Shown here: positions 8,060 through 16,024 of the stretch, one piece after another | How the letters are laid out: every line of letters begins with the position of its first letter | Position numbering within the stretch: position 1 is the stretch's first letter | Source: an uncultured Rhodospirillaceae bacterium | GTDB taxonomy: Bacteria; Pseudomonadota; Alphaproteobacteria; Rhodospirillales; Casp-alpha2 | Direction of reading: 5' to 3' | Assembly: GCA_913048145.1 (NCBI GenBank) | Contig: CAJWVP010000005.1 | Coordinates: 1-24,415 of the forward strand | Length of the DNA stretch: 24,415 nt | The notes under the pieces: generated by a model | Database searches by the model: none | Seen by the model: the letters and a program-made list of their open reading frames with translations, nothing else | What the model was told of the DNA's origin: nothing | Program-made: the position numbers and the translations under genes

Positions 8060-9058
8060 ATGCCCACCGCCCTTGTCCAAGGCCGTATCGCCGTTCAATA
8101 CACCGACCTTCTCCGCCAGAACATGGGAGACGATTGGTCCATCCTGGTTTGGGATCCGGCCACAGATGCCCCCGACGCATTCGCGCCTCTTGCCTACGAA
8201 GCGGATGTGGTCATCGGCGGCGGCATCCCATTGAAACGCTGGCCCGAGACGCCGAAACTGAAGATGTTTCAAATTCCCTGGACTGGGCACGACTTCTGTT
8301 CGCCGGCCACCATGCCGGCGGGTATCCCTGTCTGTAACTGTTTCGAACATGAAAGTACGATGGCAGAGTACGTCATGGCGGCCATGCTGGAGTGGACCAT
8401 CGGGTTGCGCGAGATGGACCGACGGTTCCGTGTCGACGGTTGGGGCGGCCGCGCCCCCGGGGAGGCGGTCTATCATAGCGAGGTCCGGGGACGCACGGTC
8501 GGCATTGTCGGCTACGGTCATATCGGCATGGAAATCGCCAAACGCGCCCAGGCCTTCGACATGCGGATCATCGGCACGCGTCGCACCCAGCAGGAGACCC
8601 CCGCCCCACTTGACTGGCTAGGCACGGCGGATCACCTGCCCAAGCTCCTGGCCGAAAGCGACTTTGTCGTCGTTGCCTGCGACCTGAATGACGAAACCCG
8701 CGGCCTGATCGGCAAGGCCGAGCTGGACACCATGAAGCCGGACGGCGTCCTCATCAACGTGGCCCGCGGTCTGGTGGTTCAGGAAGACGCGCTCTATTCA
8801 GCATTGACGGCCCAATCCATCGGCGGAGCCATCATCGATGTCTGGTACAACCACATTTCGCCAAAAACGCCAGACGTCTGGCCATCGAACCTACCGTTTC
8901 ACGAACTGGACAACGTAATCCTGAGCCCACACGAAAGCGCCGCTGCACCGGAACAGGTAGCCCGCCGCTGGCAATTCGTCGCCGCCAACATCAACCGCGC
9001 CGTCCTCGGCGAGACGCCTGAAAACATTGTCTTCGAAGGGGCCCAGACTGCAGGCTAG
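8060..9058 (+). CDS. D-isomer-specific 2-hydroxyacid dehydrogenase, atypical active site
   Basis: 332 residues, normal family length. The nucleotide-binding core starts VGIVGYGHIGMEIAKRA (G151, G153, G156). The next strand ends GTRR (172-175), with Arg where NAD-specific enzymes have Asp, which suggests NADP(H) preference. Catalytic Arg236 lies in NVARG and the catalytic His is H291 in SPHESAA. The usual catalytic Glu, expected 29 residues after the Arg in the D-V-F-x-x-E-P motif, is absent: here the segment reads DVWYNHIS with His265 at that place. Enzymes of this family reduce 2-ketoacids such as glyoxylate or hydroxypyruvate, or oxidise the hydroxyacids. The dehalogenase gene starts 12 bp downstream with its own AGGAGA, so the pair is an operon. 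Only a weak SD-like GTGAG precedes the ATG. Confidence 0.92.
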   Translation: MPTALVQGRIAVQYTDLLRQNMGDDWSILVWDPATDAPDAFAPLAYEADVVIGGGIPLKRWPETPKLKMFQIPWTGHDFCSPATMPAGIPVCNCFEHESTMAEYVMAAMLEWTIGLREMDRRFRVDGWGGRAPGEAVYHSEVRGRTVGIVGYGHIGMEIAKRAQAFDMRIIGTRRTQQETPAPLDWLGTADHLPKLLAESDFVVVACDLNDETRGLIGKAELDTMKPDGVLINVARGLVVQEDALYSALTAQSIGGAIIDVWYNHISPKTPDVWPSNLPFHELDNVILSPHESAAAPEQVARRWQFVAANINRAVLGETPENIVFEGAQTAG

Positions 9059-9070
9059 GAGACACCATCC

Positions 9071-9958
9071 ATGTTGTTCTTCGAAGACTTCACCCTTGAA
9101 GTCATTGCCGTCGAAGATGGCAAAATACGACTTCGGCGGGGTGGCGACGGCCCACCCTTGCTGTTGGTTCACGGCAACCCGCAGACCCACGCGATGTGGC
9201 ATGCCGTGGCGCCGGCGCTGGCCAAGCGCTTCACCGTGATTTGTCCGGATTTACGCGGTTACGGCGGTTCCATGAAGCCGCCGGCCACGTCCGATCACGC
9301 CCCATATGCGAAGCGGGTAATGGCCAAAGATCTGGTACAAGTGATGGAATACTATGGCTTCTTATCCTTTCAGGTCGGCAGCCACGATCGTGGTGCCCGG
9401 GTCTCGCATCGTATGGCGCTTGAGTATCCGGACCGCGTGGAACGCCTGGCGGTCCTGGATATCGTACCCACCATCGAACACTTCGAACGCGCCGATATGG
9501 CCTTCGCCATGGGGTATTACCACTGGTTCTGGTTCGCCCAGCCGCATCCCTTCCCGGAAAACGTCATCAACGCCGCGCCAGACGACTGGTTTCGGGCGCA
9601 CACTTCGCGCGAACCCAAGGATGACGGCTTTTTCCATCCAGACGCCCTGGCCGACTATCTCGCGTATGTCCATGATCCAGAAATGATCCGCGGCATGTGT
9701 GAGGACTATCGCGCCGCCGCGACGATCGATAGGGCGCACGACCGAGAGAGCCGCGAGGCAGGTATCAAGGTACAATGCCCCCTGCTGACCCTTTGGGGAG
9801 ACAAGGGCAAGATTGGTCAATGGTACGACGCACTCTCCATCTGGCGCGACTATTGCGATGCCGACGTCACCGGCGGTCCCGTGGCCAGCGGTCACTACTT
9901 AGCGGAAGAAGCGCCGGAAGAGGTCTTGGCCCATCTCCATGATTTTTTCATCCCCTAA
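9071..9958 (+). CDS. Haloacetate (fluoroacetate) dehalogenase-type alpha/beta hydrolase
   Basis: 295 residues, the standard length for fluoroacetate dehalogenases, which hydrolyse the C-F or C-Cl bond of haloacetates to glycolate. Every residue known to matter in the characterised Rhodopseudomonas enzyme (D110, R111, R114, D134, H155, W156, Y219, H280) has a counterpart here. These are nucleophile D106 in SHDRGAR, substrate-carboxylate arginines R107 and R110, acid D130 in AVLDIVPT, halide-pocket H151 and W152 in YYHWFWF, Y213 in EDYRAA and H275 in SGHYLAEE. The oxyanion region is HGNPQT (34-39). There is no signal peptide, so it is cytoplasmic. It is cotranscribed with the upstream hydroxyacid dehydrogenase, fitting haloacid to hydroxyacid to ketoacid flow. 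Some homologues with this fold act on other substrates, so defluorination itself is inferred. Confidence 0.88.
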   Translation: MLFFEDFTLEVIAVEDGKIRLRRGGDGPPLLLVHGNPQTHAMWHAVAPALAKRFTVICPDLRGYGGSMKPPATSDHAPYAKRVMAKDLVQVMEYYGFLSFQVGSHDRGARVSHRMALEYPDRVERLAVLDIVPTIEHFERADMAFAMGYYHWFWFAQPHPFPENVINAAPDDWFRAHTSREPKDDGFFHPDALADYLAYVHDPEMIRGMCEDYRAAATIDRAHDRESREAGIKVQCPLLTLWGDKGKIGQWYDALSIWRDYCDADVTGGPVASGHYLAEEAPEEVLAHLHDFFIP

Positions 9959-10097
9959 CGCCAGTCATTCTTTAACCGTTTCGCCAGGCTCAACCTATCC
10001 GACGATTTAGCACGGTCTTGCGCGCCGGGACGCGGCATGCTCTAACCCGGCCAACATTTTTGGGCCTTCAACGCCCACCTACAGACAGGAGTATTCC

Positions 10098-10397
10098 ATG
10101 CCCGACAGCATACGTGCTTCCCACATCCTGCGTAACGTCGACGGCCGTTCGAAAGAGGACGCACTGAAAGAAGTTGAAGACATTAAAACTGCCATCGACG
10201 GCGGCGCCGATTTCGCCGATCAGGCGCGTGAACATTCCGAATGCCCGTCCGGCAGTTCTGGCGGCGATTTAGGTGATTTTGGCCGCGGCATGATGGTCGC
10301 CCCCTTTGAAGAAGTCGCCTTTGACCTGGATGTTGACGAAGTGTCAGGGCCAGTAGAAACCGATTTTGGCTACCACTTAATTTTGCGCACGGCCTAA
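10098..10397 (+). CDS. Stand-alone parvulin-type peptidyl-prolyl isomerase
   Basis: 99 residues, a bare PpiC/Rotamase domain like the E. coli PpiC enzyme. It opens IRASHILRN and continues FADQAREHSECPSGSSGGDL, GDFGRGMMVAPFEEVAF and ends ETDFGYHLILRT, all hallmarks of parvulins, including the substrate-pocket His residues (H9, H95) and the Cys at 54. There is no signal peptide or membrane segment, so it should be a cytosolic cis-trans prolyl isomerase. ATG is preceded by CAGGAG. It sits alone between the dehalogenase operon (140 bp upstream) and the convergent MaoC gene (74 bp downstream). It has no visible functional link to either. Confidence 0.95.
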   Translation: MPDSIRASHILRNVDGRSKEDALKEVEDIKTAIDGGADFADQAREHSECPSGSSGGDLGDFGRGMMVAPFEEVAFDLDVDEVSGPVETDFGYHLILRTA

Positions 10398-10471
10398 TCT
10401 TCCGTGCACGCCACTAGTTTTGTACAATACGTCCATAGGGTAGGCGCTATCAGAGGCTTTTGCCGATAAAA

Positions 10472-10948
10472 TCAGTCCTTACCTGCTACCATTCGGGTGG
10501 CCTCATAGGTGATCACCGTTTCGCCGCGCTGGTTGACGATGTCATTGCGCGTCTTGACAATACCCCGATTCCCCTTAGAGGTCTGGCGCACGCTCAGAAC
10601 CTCAATCTCCGCGTGCACGGTATCGCCAACCAGGACCGGTGCCAGTATCTTTTTCTCCAGTTCCAGCATGGCAAGGCCGGTGCCTTGGATCAGGTATTGG
10701 CAGATGATCCCCTCAATTAGCGCATAGGTAAGAACCGCGGGCGCCGCGCGCCCAGCCGCCGCCACGCCTATGGTGAAGGTGTGATCCGTGAAAAGAACCT
10801 CGTTCATGCCGGTGACACCAACAAAGTTAACGATGTCCGTTTCCGTGACCGTGCGCCCCAGCGTCTTAAAATGGTCGCCGACGGTGTAATCTTCCCACGT
10901 AAAGCCGAACCCGACCGTGTGCAATTCCTTAGTGCCCTTCTCGCTCAT
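10472..10948 (-). CDS. MaoC-family dehydratase (hot-dog fold)
   Basis: 158 residues. The hot-dog fold is recognisable: an entry motif WEDYTVGDHFKTLGRTVTET (19-38) typical of MaoC proteins, a central helix preceded by LFTDHTF, the glycine-rich VLTYALIEGI, and the paired strands VLVGDTVHAEIEVLSVR and RNDIVNQRGETVITYEA. MaoC enzymes are R-specific enoyl-CoA hydratases or related acyl-thioester dehydratases; N49 and H56 are the likely active-site pair, but the ASRF-type motif of classical enzymes is not seen, so exact reaction and acyl chain are uncertain. It is divergent from the GMC oxidoreductase gene across 124 bp and may act in the same catabolic scheme. SD GAGAGG lies 10 nt before ATG. Confidence 0.9.
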   Translation of the reverse strand: MSEKGTKELHTVGFGFTWEDYTVGDHFKTLGRTVTETDIVNFVGVTGMNEVLFTDHTFTIGVAAAGRAAPAVLTYALIEGIICQYLIQGTGLAMLELEKKILAPVLVGDTVHAEIEVLSVRQTSKGNRGIVKTRNDIVNQRGETVITYEATRMVAGKD

Positions 10949-11072
10949 ACCAACTCATCCTCTCCTTCGGGTCTCGGGCAAGTCAATATCTGGCGGCGTC
11001 GCAAATCGACAAGACGAGAGCATTTCATTCAACCCGTTGCCCGGACTATGATCGCGATGGGAGGCATGACGT

Positions 11073-12692
11073 ATGGACGAACCCAATATCCAGAACCTGG
11101 GCACCTTCGACTATGTGATCGCCGGTGCCGGATCGGCCGGCTGCGTGTTAGCGAACCGCCTTTCGGCGGATCAGAAAAACCGCGTCCTCCTGTTGGAAGC
11201 AGGCAAGGACGACAACTATTTTTGGATCCACATTCCCGTCGGCTATCTCTTCACCATGAACAATCCGCGTACGGACTGGTGCTTCAAGACGGAGGAAGAA
11301 CCCGGCTTGAATGGCCGCGCGCTCGACTACCCTCGCGGCAAGGTCCTTGGTGGGTGTTCGGCCATAAACGGCATGATATATATTCGCGGCCAAGCCCGCG
11401 ATTATGATCAATGGCGCCAAATGGGTAACGCGGGCTGGGGTTGGGAAGATGTCCTCCCCTATTTTCTGAAGTCGCAGGACCAAGGCCGGGGCGAGAGCGA
11501 GAAGCATTCCACGGGCGGTGAGTTTCGGGTTGAGGACATGCGGCTCAGTTGGGAAATCCTGGATGCCTTTCAGGACGCTGCCGCGGAAATCGGTATCCCA
11601 AAAACCGACGATTTCAATCAAGGTAACAACGAAGGCTGCGGCTATTTCCAGGTGAACCAGAACAAAGGAATACGTTGGACCACCGCTAAGGGTTTTCTAA
11701 AACCCGTGATGGACCGGCCGAACCTCACCGTGTTGACCGAGGCTCAGGCGACCGGTCTAACGCTGGAGGGCAAACGCTGCACGGGTCTCACGGTCGTTCA
11801 CAAAGATCGGCTAGCACGCGTCCAGGCCGGCCGCGAAGTGATCCTGGCTGGCGGCTCGATCGGATCACCACAATTACTCCAGCTCTCCGGGATCGGCCCG
11901 GCCCATCACCTGCAGGGCCTTGGCATCGCGATCAACCACGACCTCCCCGGCGTCGGCGAGAACCTGCAGGACCATCTGCAGATTCGTGCGGTCTATAAGG
12001 TCAAGAACACCAAGACCTTGAACGAGCGTGCCAACTCGTTGATCGGCAAGATTGGGATCGGATTAGAGTACTTTCTGTTCAAACGCGGTCCTATGACCAT
12101 GGCCCCCAGCCAATTGGGCGGCTTCGCCAAAAGCGATACGGACAAGGAAATGCCAAACCTGGAATATCATGTGCAGCCCCTGTCCCTGCCAAAGTTCGGC
12201 GAGCCGCTACACCCCTTCCCCGCCTTCACCGCGTCGGTTTGCAATCTGCGACCGGAAAGCCGGGGGCACGTGCGGATTAAATCTGCAGACCCCCTCCAAC
12301 AGCCCGCAATCCGTCCAAACTACCTATCCGCGCCCGTAGATCGCCAAGTTGCAGCCGACGCACTCCGTTTGACCCGGCGAATCGTATCCGCGGATGCCAT
12401 GAAACGCTTTGAGCCAGAGGAATTCCTCCCAGGCCCAGAGTATTCGGATGATGCCGACCTGGCCCGCGAGGCCGGAAATATCGCCACCACGATTTTTCAT
12501 CCGGTCGGCACCTGCAAGATGGGGTCGGACCCCATGGCGGTGGTGGACGATCGGCTTCGGGTACGCGGGATCAGCGGACTACGGGTCGTCGACGCCTCGG
12601 TGATGCCGACCATCACGTCGGGCAACACTAACGCACCTACCATCATGATTGCGGAAAAGGCTTCGGAAATGATCCTGACGGATCAGGTCTAG
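11073..12692 (+). CDS. GMC-family FAD oxidoreductase (choline/alcohol dehydrogenase-like)
   Basis: 539 residues, normal GMC length. The FAD-binding ADP-binding fold is FDYVIAGAGSAGCVLANRL near residue 9, then LLLEAG. GMC signature 1 is PRGKVLGGCSAINGMIYIRG (92-111) and signature 2 is AGGSIGSPQLLQLSGIGP (about 264-281). The catalytic region has H476 in FHPVGTCKMG and N518/N520 in SGNTNAPT. Relatives oxidise choline, alkanols, polyethylene glycol or aryl alcohols; this sequence does not separate them. No signal peptide; cytoplasmic or loosely membrane-associated. GGGAGG lies 8 nt before the ATG. It is monocistronic: the divergent MaoC gene lies upstream and 255 bp with no gene separate it from the convergent amidase. 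Confidence 0.93.
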   Translation: MDEPNIQNLGTFDYVIAGAGSAGCVLANRLSADQKNRVLLLEAGKDDNYFWIHIPVGYLFTMNNPRTDWCFKTEEEPGLNGRALDYPRGKVLGGCSAINGMIYIRGQARDYDQWRQMGNAGWGWEDVLPYFLKSQDQGRGESEKHSTGGEFRVEDMRLSWEILDAFQDAAAEIGIPKTDDFNQGNNEGCGYFQVNQNKGIRWTTAKGFLKPVMDRPNLTVLTEAQATGLTLEGKRCTGLTVVHKDRLARVQAGREVILAGGSIGSPQLLQLSGIGPAHHLQGLGIAINHDLPGVGENLQDHLQIRAVYKVKNTKTLNERANSLIGKIGIGLEYFLFKRGPMTMAPSQLGGFAKSDTDKEMPNLEYHVQPLSLPKFGEPLHPFPAFTASVCNLRPESRGHVRIKSADPLQQPAIRPNYLSAPVDRQVAADALRLTRRIVSADAMKRFEPEEFLPGPEYSDDADLAREAGNIATTIFHPVGTCKMGSDPMAVVDDRLRVRGISGLRVVDASVMPTITSGNTNAPTIMIAEKASEMILTDQV

Positions 12693-12947
12693 AGACATTG
12701 GGCCCACAGCCCCCGAGGTTTTTAATGCCGAAGAACATACCGTACGGGCCCCATCGGGATGAACAACTTCCATCAGCGGAAAAACGCCTTGACCAGCATA
12801 AGCGACTGGATTGTTTTTAGTAGGTCACAACAACGTGTCGGTGTACCCGATAAATAGGATCATTTGTCAGGCACACTCATCGGCACAAAAGGCACGGCGA
12901 CCAGCAAAGCATTACCTCTACCAGCCCTCCACACAAGATACCGGCTA

Positions 12948-14234
12948 TCAGGACTTAAAGCGGGTCATGATAGCTTGCGAAACATTCAGCAGTTTTTCGT
13001 CTTCCCCAAATCCAGCGATCAGTTGGCACCCGATCGGCATCGCGGTGTCCGCCGCCTGAAATAACGGCAGGGTGATAACTGGATTCCCGGCAAGCGACCA
13101 CGCGGCGCTAAACGCCGCGTCACCGGTCGATTCCAGGCTTGCCGGCGCTGGACCCGCAGCGCTAGGCGAAACCAGAATATCGACACCAGTGAACGCTTCT
13201 GCCAGCGATGCCCGCAGGAACGCCGCCTCACGGATCAGGTCTGGGTACCGTCGACTGTCCACCTCGCGCCCGTCGGCCAGACGTCCCTCGCGCAACACCG
13301 CGCTCAACTCATCCAGATGCCGGGTCCGCTCGTACGCAATGGATCGGCCGAACTCATACCCGCTGATCAGCCGGTGCAATTCGATCAACCGCGTGACCTG
13401 GTCGCCGATGGCCACGTCGACCTGTCTCGCTCCAGCGCCAGCCAAATCATCGGCTAAGGCCTCAATGACGCGTCGGGTTTGGGGCTCGGCGGTATTCCAG
13501 GGGGGCACATTAAGCAATCCAAACTTGACATCCGAAAGGGTCATGTCGGCAATCGCTTGTGGAGCCTCCTCCAGCAGAATGGCGCGCAACAAACCCACGT
13601 CGTCGATGGTTCGCGCCATGATCCCAAGCGTATCCATGGTCGGCGCGTTGGCAAGAATCCCCGACTTATCAAAATCGCCGTAAGTCGGTTTGTAGCCGAC
13701 GATACCGCAGAACGCCGCCGGACGAATGACCGAGGCGGTGGTCTGGGTCCCCAAACATAGCGGCACCATAAAATCGGCGACGGCGGCGGCGGATCCGGAA
13801 GACGACCCACCCGGTGTATGCGCCAGATTGTGCGGATTGCGCGTCGGCCCTGGGTGGCGATGCCCAAGCTCCGTAGTCACGGTCTTGCCCATAAAAAGAC
13901 AGCCGGCCTCGCGCATAATCGCCACCGACCCGCCCTCGCGGCTAACTGGGACGGGGTTATGAAAATCCGTGCCCATCATGGTTGGCATACCGCAAACATC
14001 AATAATATCCTTCACACCGACGGGAATGGACGGGCCATGTCCCTGATCGGTGCGGGCGGCGGTCTGTGTGACAGCATCGGGATTGAGATATGACCAGGCC
14101 TGGACGGCTGGTTCGCGGGCAGCAATTCGATCCCAGCAGGATTCAACCCAGGCCGTTGGCGTTAACTTACCCGCGGCAATGCGGTGCAGCGCTTCCGTGG
14201 CGCTTAGCTCACATGGTTCGCGAATATCCTTCAT
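12948..14234 (-). CDS. Amidase-signature family hydrolase
   Basis: 428 residues from the ATG at 14234. An upstream in-frame start at 14321 would add 29 unlike residues, but 14234 has AAGGAA six nt before it and begins right at the family domain. The Ser-cisSer-Lys triad is visible: K75 in VGVKDII, cis-Ser S144 in PGGSSSGSAAAVA, nucleophile S168 in GTQTTASVIRPA. Two features are atypical: the two glycines usually just before the nucleophile (GGS) are T166 and A167 here, in the oxyanion-hole region. The rest is standard (FCGIVGYKPTYG, LDTLGIMARTID-type). Substrate unknown: amide, nitrile-derived amide or ester. A 118-bp gap separates it from the DUF1491 gene upstream, so cotranscription is uncertain. 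Confidence 0.9.
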   Translation of the reverse strand: MKDIREPCELSATEALHRIAAGKLTPTAWVESCWDRIAAREPAVQAWSYLNPDAVTQTAARTDQGHGPSIPVGVKDIIDVCGMPTMMGTDFHNPVPVSREGGSVAIMREAGCLFMGKTVTTELGHRHPGPTRNPHNLAHTPGGSSSGSAAAVADFMVPLCLGTQTTASVIRPAAFCGIVGYKPTYGDFDKSGILANAPTMDTLGIMARTIDDVGLLRAILLEEAPQAIADMTLSDVKFGLLNVPPWNTAEPQTRRVIEALADDLAGAGARQVDVAIGDQVTRLIELHRLISGYEFGRSIAYERTRHLDELSAVLREGRLADGREVDSRRYPDLIREAAFLRASLAEAFTGVDILVSPSAAGPAPASLESTGDAAFSAAWSLAGNPVITLPLFQAADTAMPIGCQLIAGFGEDEKLLNVSQAIMTRFKS

Positions 14235-14240
14235 AAAAGC

Positions 14241-14246
14241 TTCCTT
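14241..14246 (-). promoter_or_regulatory. Ribosome binding site that decides the amidase start
   Basis: AAGGAA on the minus strand lies six bases before the ATG at 14234. No such site precedes the longer in-frame start at 14321, so translation most likely begins at 14234. Confidence 0.6.
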
Positions 14247-14352
14247 ATTCGTCGTAACCACGCAGCTTATGAGCTGTTGCACTCCGCTGCCAATGACTAA
14301 AAAGGTGGCGTCGATATTCACACGTCGTCTAGATATGATTGGCCAATGGCCC

Positions 14353-14694
14353 TCAGGTAATCAGCGGCCCATCAAGTATGTAACGCAGCCCCGGATCTTC
14401 GACCTCCAAAACCCAAATATCAGGGTCAAACGACAACTGACGCTGGAGGTAAGCCTCCGCCTCTGTATCCAACACGACGCCCTCCCCAGAGCCTCGGGTC
14501 CAGGCCCGAGATCCATCCCCAGCGCGGGCCTGGACGAATACTTCAGACGTCCCATCCATTCTATCCAACTTAACGATCACCGCCCCGGCATCCGGGTCGC
14601 CGCGCCGACGGACGAAAGCCGGCAGCATAGCCTGGTCACACAGGCGCAACTGCGCCTTCACCCAGATCTCCGTCCGCAAACGCGGCTCCGCCAT
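14353..14694 (-). CDS. DUF1491-family protein
   Basis: 113 residues from ATG at 14694, preceded by GCAAGGTA; a longer upstream frame would overlap the HIT gene on the other strand and shows no homology. DUF1491 is an uncharacterised, mainly alphaproteobacterial family. Its marks are a start of the form RLRTEIWVKAQLR, the block FVRRRGDPDAGAVIVKLDR, a GSRAWTRG-like turn and the closing SFDPDIWVLEVEDP. No signal peptide, membrane helix or metal motif is seen, so a small cytosolic protein is likely. The start is 62 bp from the divergent HIT gene. Function unknown; I do not infer one. Confidence 0.85.
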   Translation of the reverse strand: MAEPRLRTEIWVKAQLRLCDQAMLPAFVRRRGDPDAGAVIVKLDRMDGTSEVFVQARAGDGSRAWTRGSGEGVVLDTEAEAYLQRQLSFDPDIWVLEVEDPGLRYILDGPLIT

Positions 14695-14756
14695 TACCTT
14701 GCACTCCGTTTGGCTCCGTGACAGGGTTTCCTGAGCGCACCATATAGGAGACCGCC

Positions 14757-15158
14757 ATGTTCGTCCTGCACGAAACATTGGATGTCGATACGGTTCACGT
14801 GATCGATTGGTCGCTCTGTCGTGTACTGTTGATGAATGATGCGACTTACCCGTGGCTGATCCTCGTGCCCATGCGCGAAGGCCTTCGCGACTTTCACGAC
14901 GTAGCGTCGGCAGACAAACCAGCTCTCTTAGAAGAAATTGACCGTGCCTCAATCGCCCTGCAGCGTCTGCACGATCCGGACAAAATCAACATAGCCGCCC
15001 TTGGTAACATGGTGCCACAATTACATGTGCATGTGATTGCTAGGTTCACTACGGACCCGGCCTGGCCCAGGCCCATATGGGGTGAGGGTTCAGTCGCACC
15101 CTACAAGAATGTCCAGTTGTCCGATACTGTCGACGCCTTAAAAATGGCTTTCACTTGA
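14757..15158 (+). CDS. HIT-family protein (histidine triad)
   Basis: 133 residues, a compact histidine-triad domain. The motif reads NMVPQLHVHVIARF, with H90 and H92 and Gln88 in place of the first His, a well-known variant in proteobacterial HIT proteins; the middle His is the catalytic one. A WPRPIWG block close to the C-terminus is typical of this subgroup. HIT proteins hydrolyse nucleotide phosphoramidates or dinucleoside polyphosphates; this small one may be a HINT- or Fhit-like hydrolase, substrate unproven. Start ATG has ATAGGAG upstream. It is divergent from the DUF1491 gene and may be followed by 150 bp with no gene. No signal peptide. Confidence 0.93.
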   Translation: MFVLHETLDVDTVHVIDWSLCRVLLMNDATYPWLILVPMREGLRDFHDVASADKPALLEEIDRASIALQRLHDPDKINIAALGNMVPQLHVHVIARFTTDPAWPRPIWGEGSVAPYKNVQLSDTVDALKMAFT

Positions 15159-15308
15159 GTCGACTCGGCCCACCCTTCCTGGCACCGACAACTGGGCTGT
15201 GGGGGTCCCGGGTAAGAGCTTTAACGGTGAGAGCACCGAAAAGCCCTTTGAATGCCAAATCAAGTGCGAACCACTGGCAAAACGGGTCCAGTCACGGGGC
15301 GGGGCCTG

Positions 15309-15614
15309 TTAGCCGGCCACCGCAATCACCTCGCGGGTCCGGCTGACCCGGTCCCCCCAGACCTTATTGAACTTTCCGATCAGGGTCTGCAGAGCTTTAG
15401 AATCCTGAATCGCGGCAGCGGCTTCGACGCTCGCAAATTCGTAGAATGCCATATGGATTGCGGAATCAACACGGCTCCAGCCTCGCCAGGCGCCAGTGGC
15501 GTTGAACATCTCTTCGGCCTCCTTCAAATGCTCGTTCTGGTACCAATCCTCGAACGCCGCCCGGTCGGCTTCGGGGACTTCTGCCCGTACGATAAATACG
15601 CCTTTCATAGTCAT
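15309..15614 (-). CDS. Small dimeric alpha/beta-barrel protein (DUF4286/EthD-like)
   Basis: 101 residues starting MTMKGVFIV at 15614, with AAGGA eight nt upstream; MKG at 15608 is an alternative start. Two beta-alpha-beta halves are visible: KGVFIVRAEVPEADRAAFED then WYQNEHLKEAEE, and AIHMAFYEFASVEAAAAIQD with a C-terminal RTREVIAV strand. This is the ABM (ferredoxin-like dimeric barrel) pattern shared by DUF4286, EthD and ligand-sensing monooxygenase-type proteins, with the conserved WY..EHL motif. No signal peptide. Exact activity unknown. A decayed ArsR-like remnant lies just upstream in the same frame, so a read-through fusion is conceivable, but the SD and family start argue for 15614. 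Confidence 0.75.
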   Translation of the reverse strand: MTMKGVFIVRAEVPEADRAAFEDWYQNEHLKEAEEMFNATGAWRGWSRVDSAIHMAFYEFASVEAAAAIQDSKALQTLIGKFNKVWGDRVSRTREVIAVAG

Positions 15615-15680
15615 CTCTTTCGTCCTTTCTGCTCCTTCACATGACGTGATGCCAGCCCAGGTGCACGCCGCATCGAACTC

Positions 15681-15845
15681 GCAACATGCTCGAATATTGG
15701 GATGTTCATCGCAACAGTCATTGAGCAGGAATGAAACGAGACCGCCCAGGTTTTCGAGCTGGGTCCGATAGATGATATGGCACGACCAGCGTTCCGACGT
15801 GACCACGCTAGTCTTCTCAAGCGCCAACAAGTGAACCGACGAAAT
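15681..15845 (-). pseudogene. ArsR-family regulator remnant (C-terminal part only)
   Basis: The minus frame just upstream of the DUF4286-like gene reads ISSVHLLALEKTSVVTSERW, then SCHIIYRTQLENLGGLVSFL and LNDCCDEHPNI. This closely follows the recognition-helix-to-wing portion and the CC tail of ArsR regulators: a STVSHHLAVLREAGLVTSRR-type stretch, a YRL-type beta wing and an ENCC-like end. Upstream in this frame there is only a low-complexity stretch up to a stop at 15912-15914. No first helices of the domain and no convincing start were found in the other minus frames nearby. I read it as a decayed ArsR gene. A divergent active copy elsewhere, or a chance similarity over about 55 residues, remains possible. 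Confidence 0.5.
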
Positions 15846-16024
15846 GTTAGCAGAGCCTGATGGAAACGGACTTGGTCGACAATTCCGTGGCCGCGGTTCT
15901 CGAAAACGCCTATTCAGCCTTCAACTTTTTCTATGAGACATTTTTCAGAAAAGAATGCGACGCGTCAGTACACGCTTGGCCGCGTATCAAGAACCGGGCG
16001 TAAGCTTCTAGGCGCAGTTGCACC

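Noticed and set aside
12693..12947. Possible terminator GGGC-CCACA-GCCC near 12699-12711 followed by GTTTTTA
   Set aside because: Stem is only 4 bp and the T-run is separated from it; not strong enough to list as a terminator.
14353..14952. 199-residue version of the DUF1491 protein
   Set aside because: The extra 86 residues overlap the HIT gene and lack family similarity; the ATG at 14694 has a ribosome site and begins the family domain.
15860..16003. Plus-strand frame of 47 residues (METDLVDNS...) upstream of the convergent ThDP gene
   Set aside because: No good ribosome site and no recognisable homology; too short to trust without conservation or expression data.
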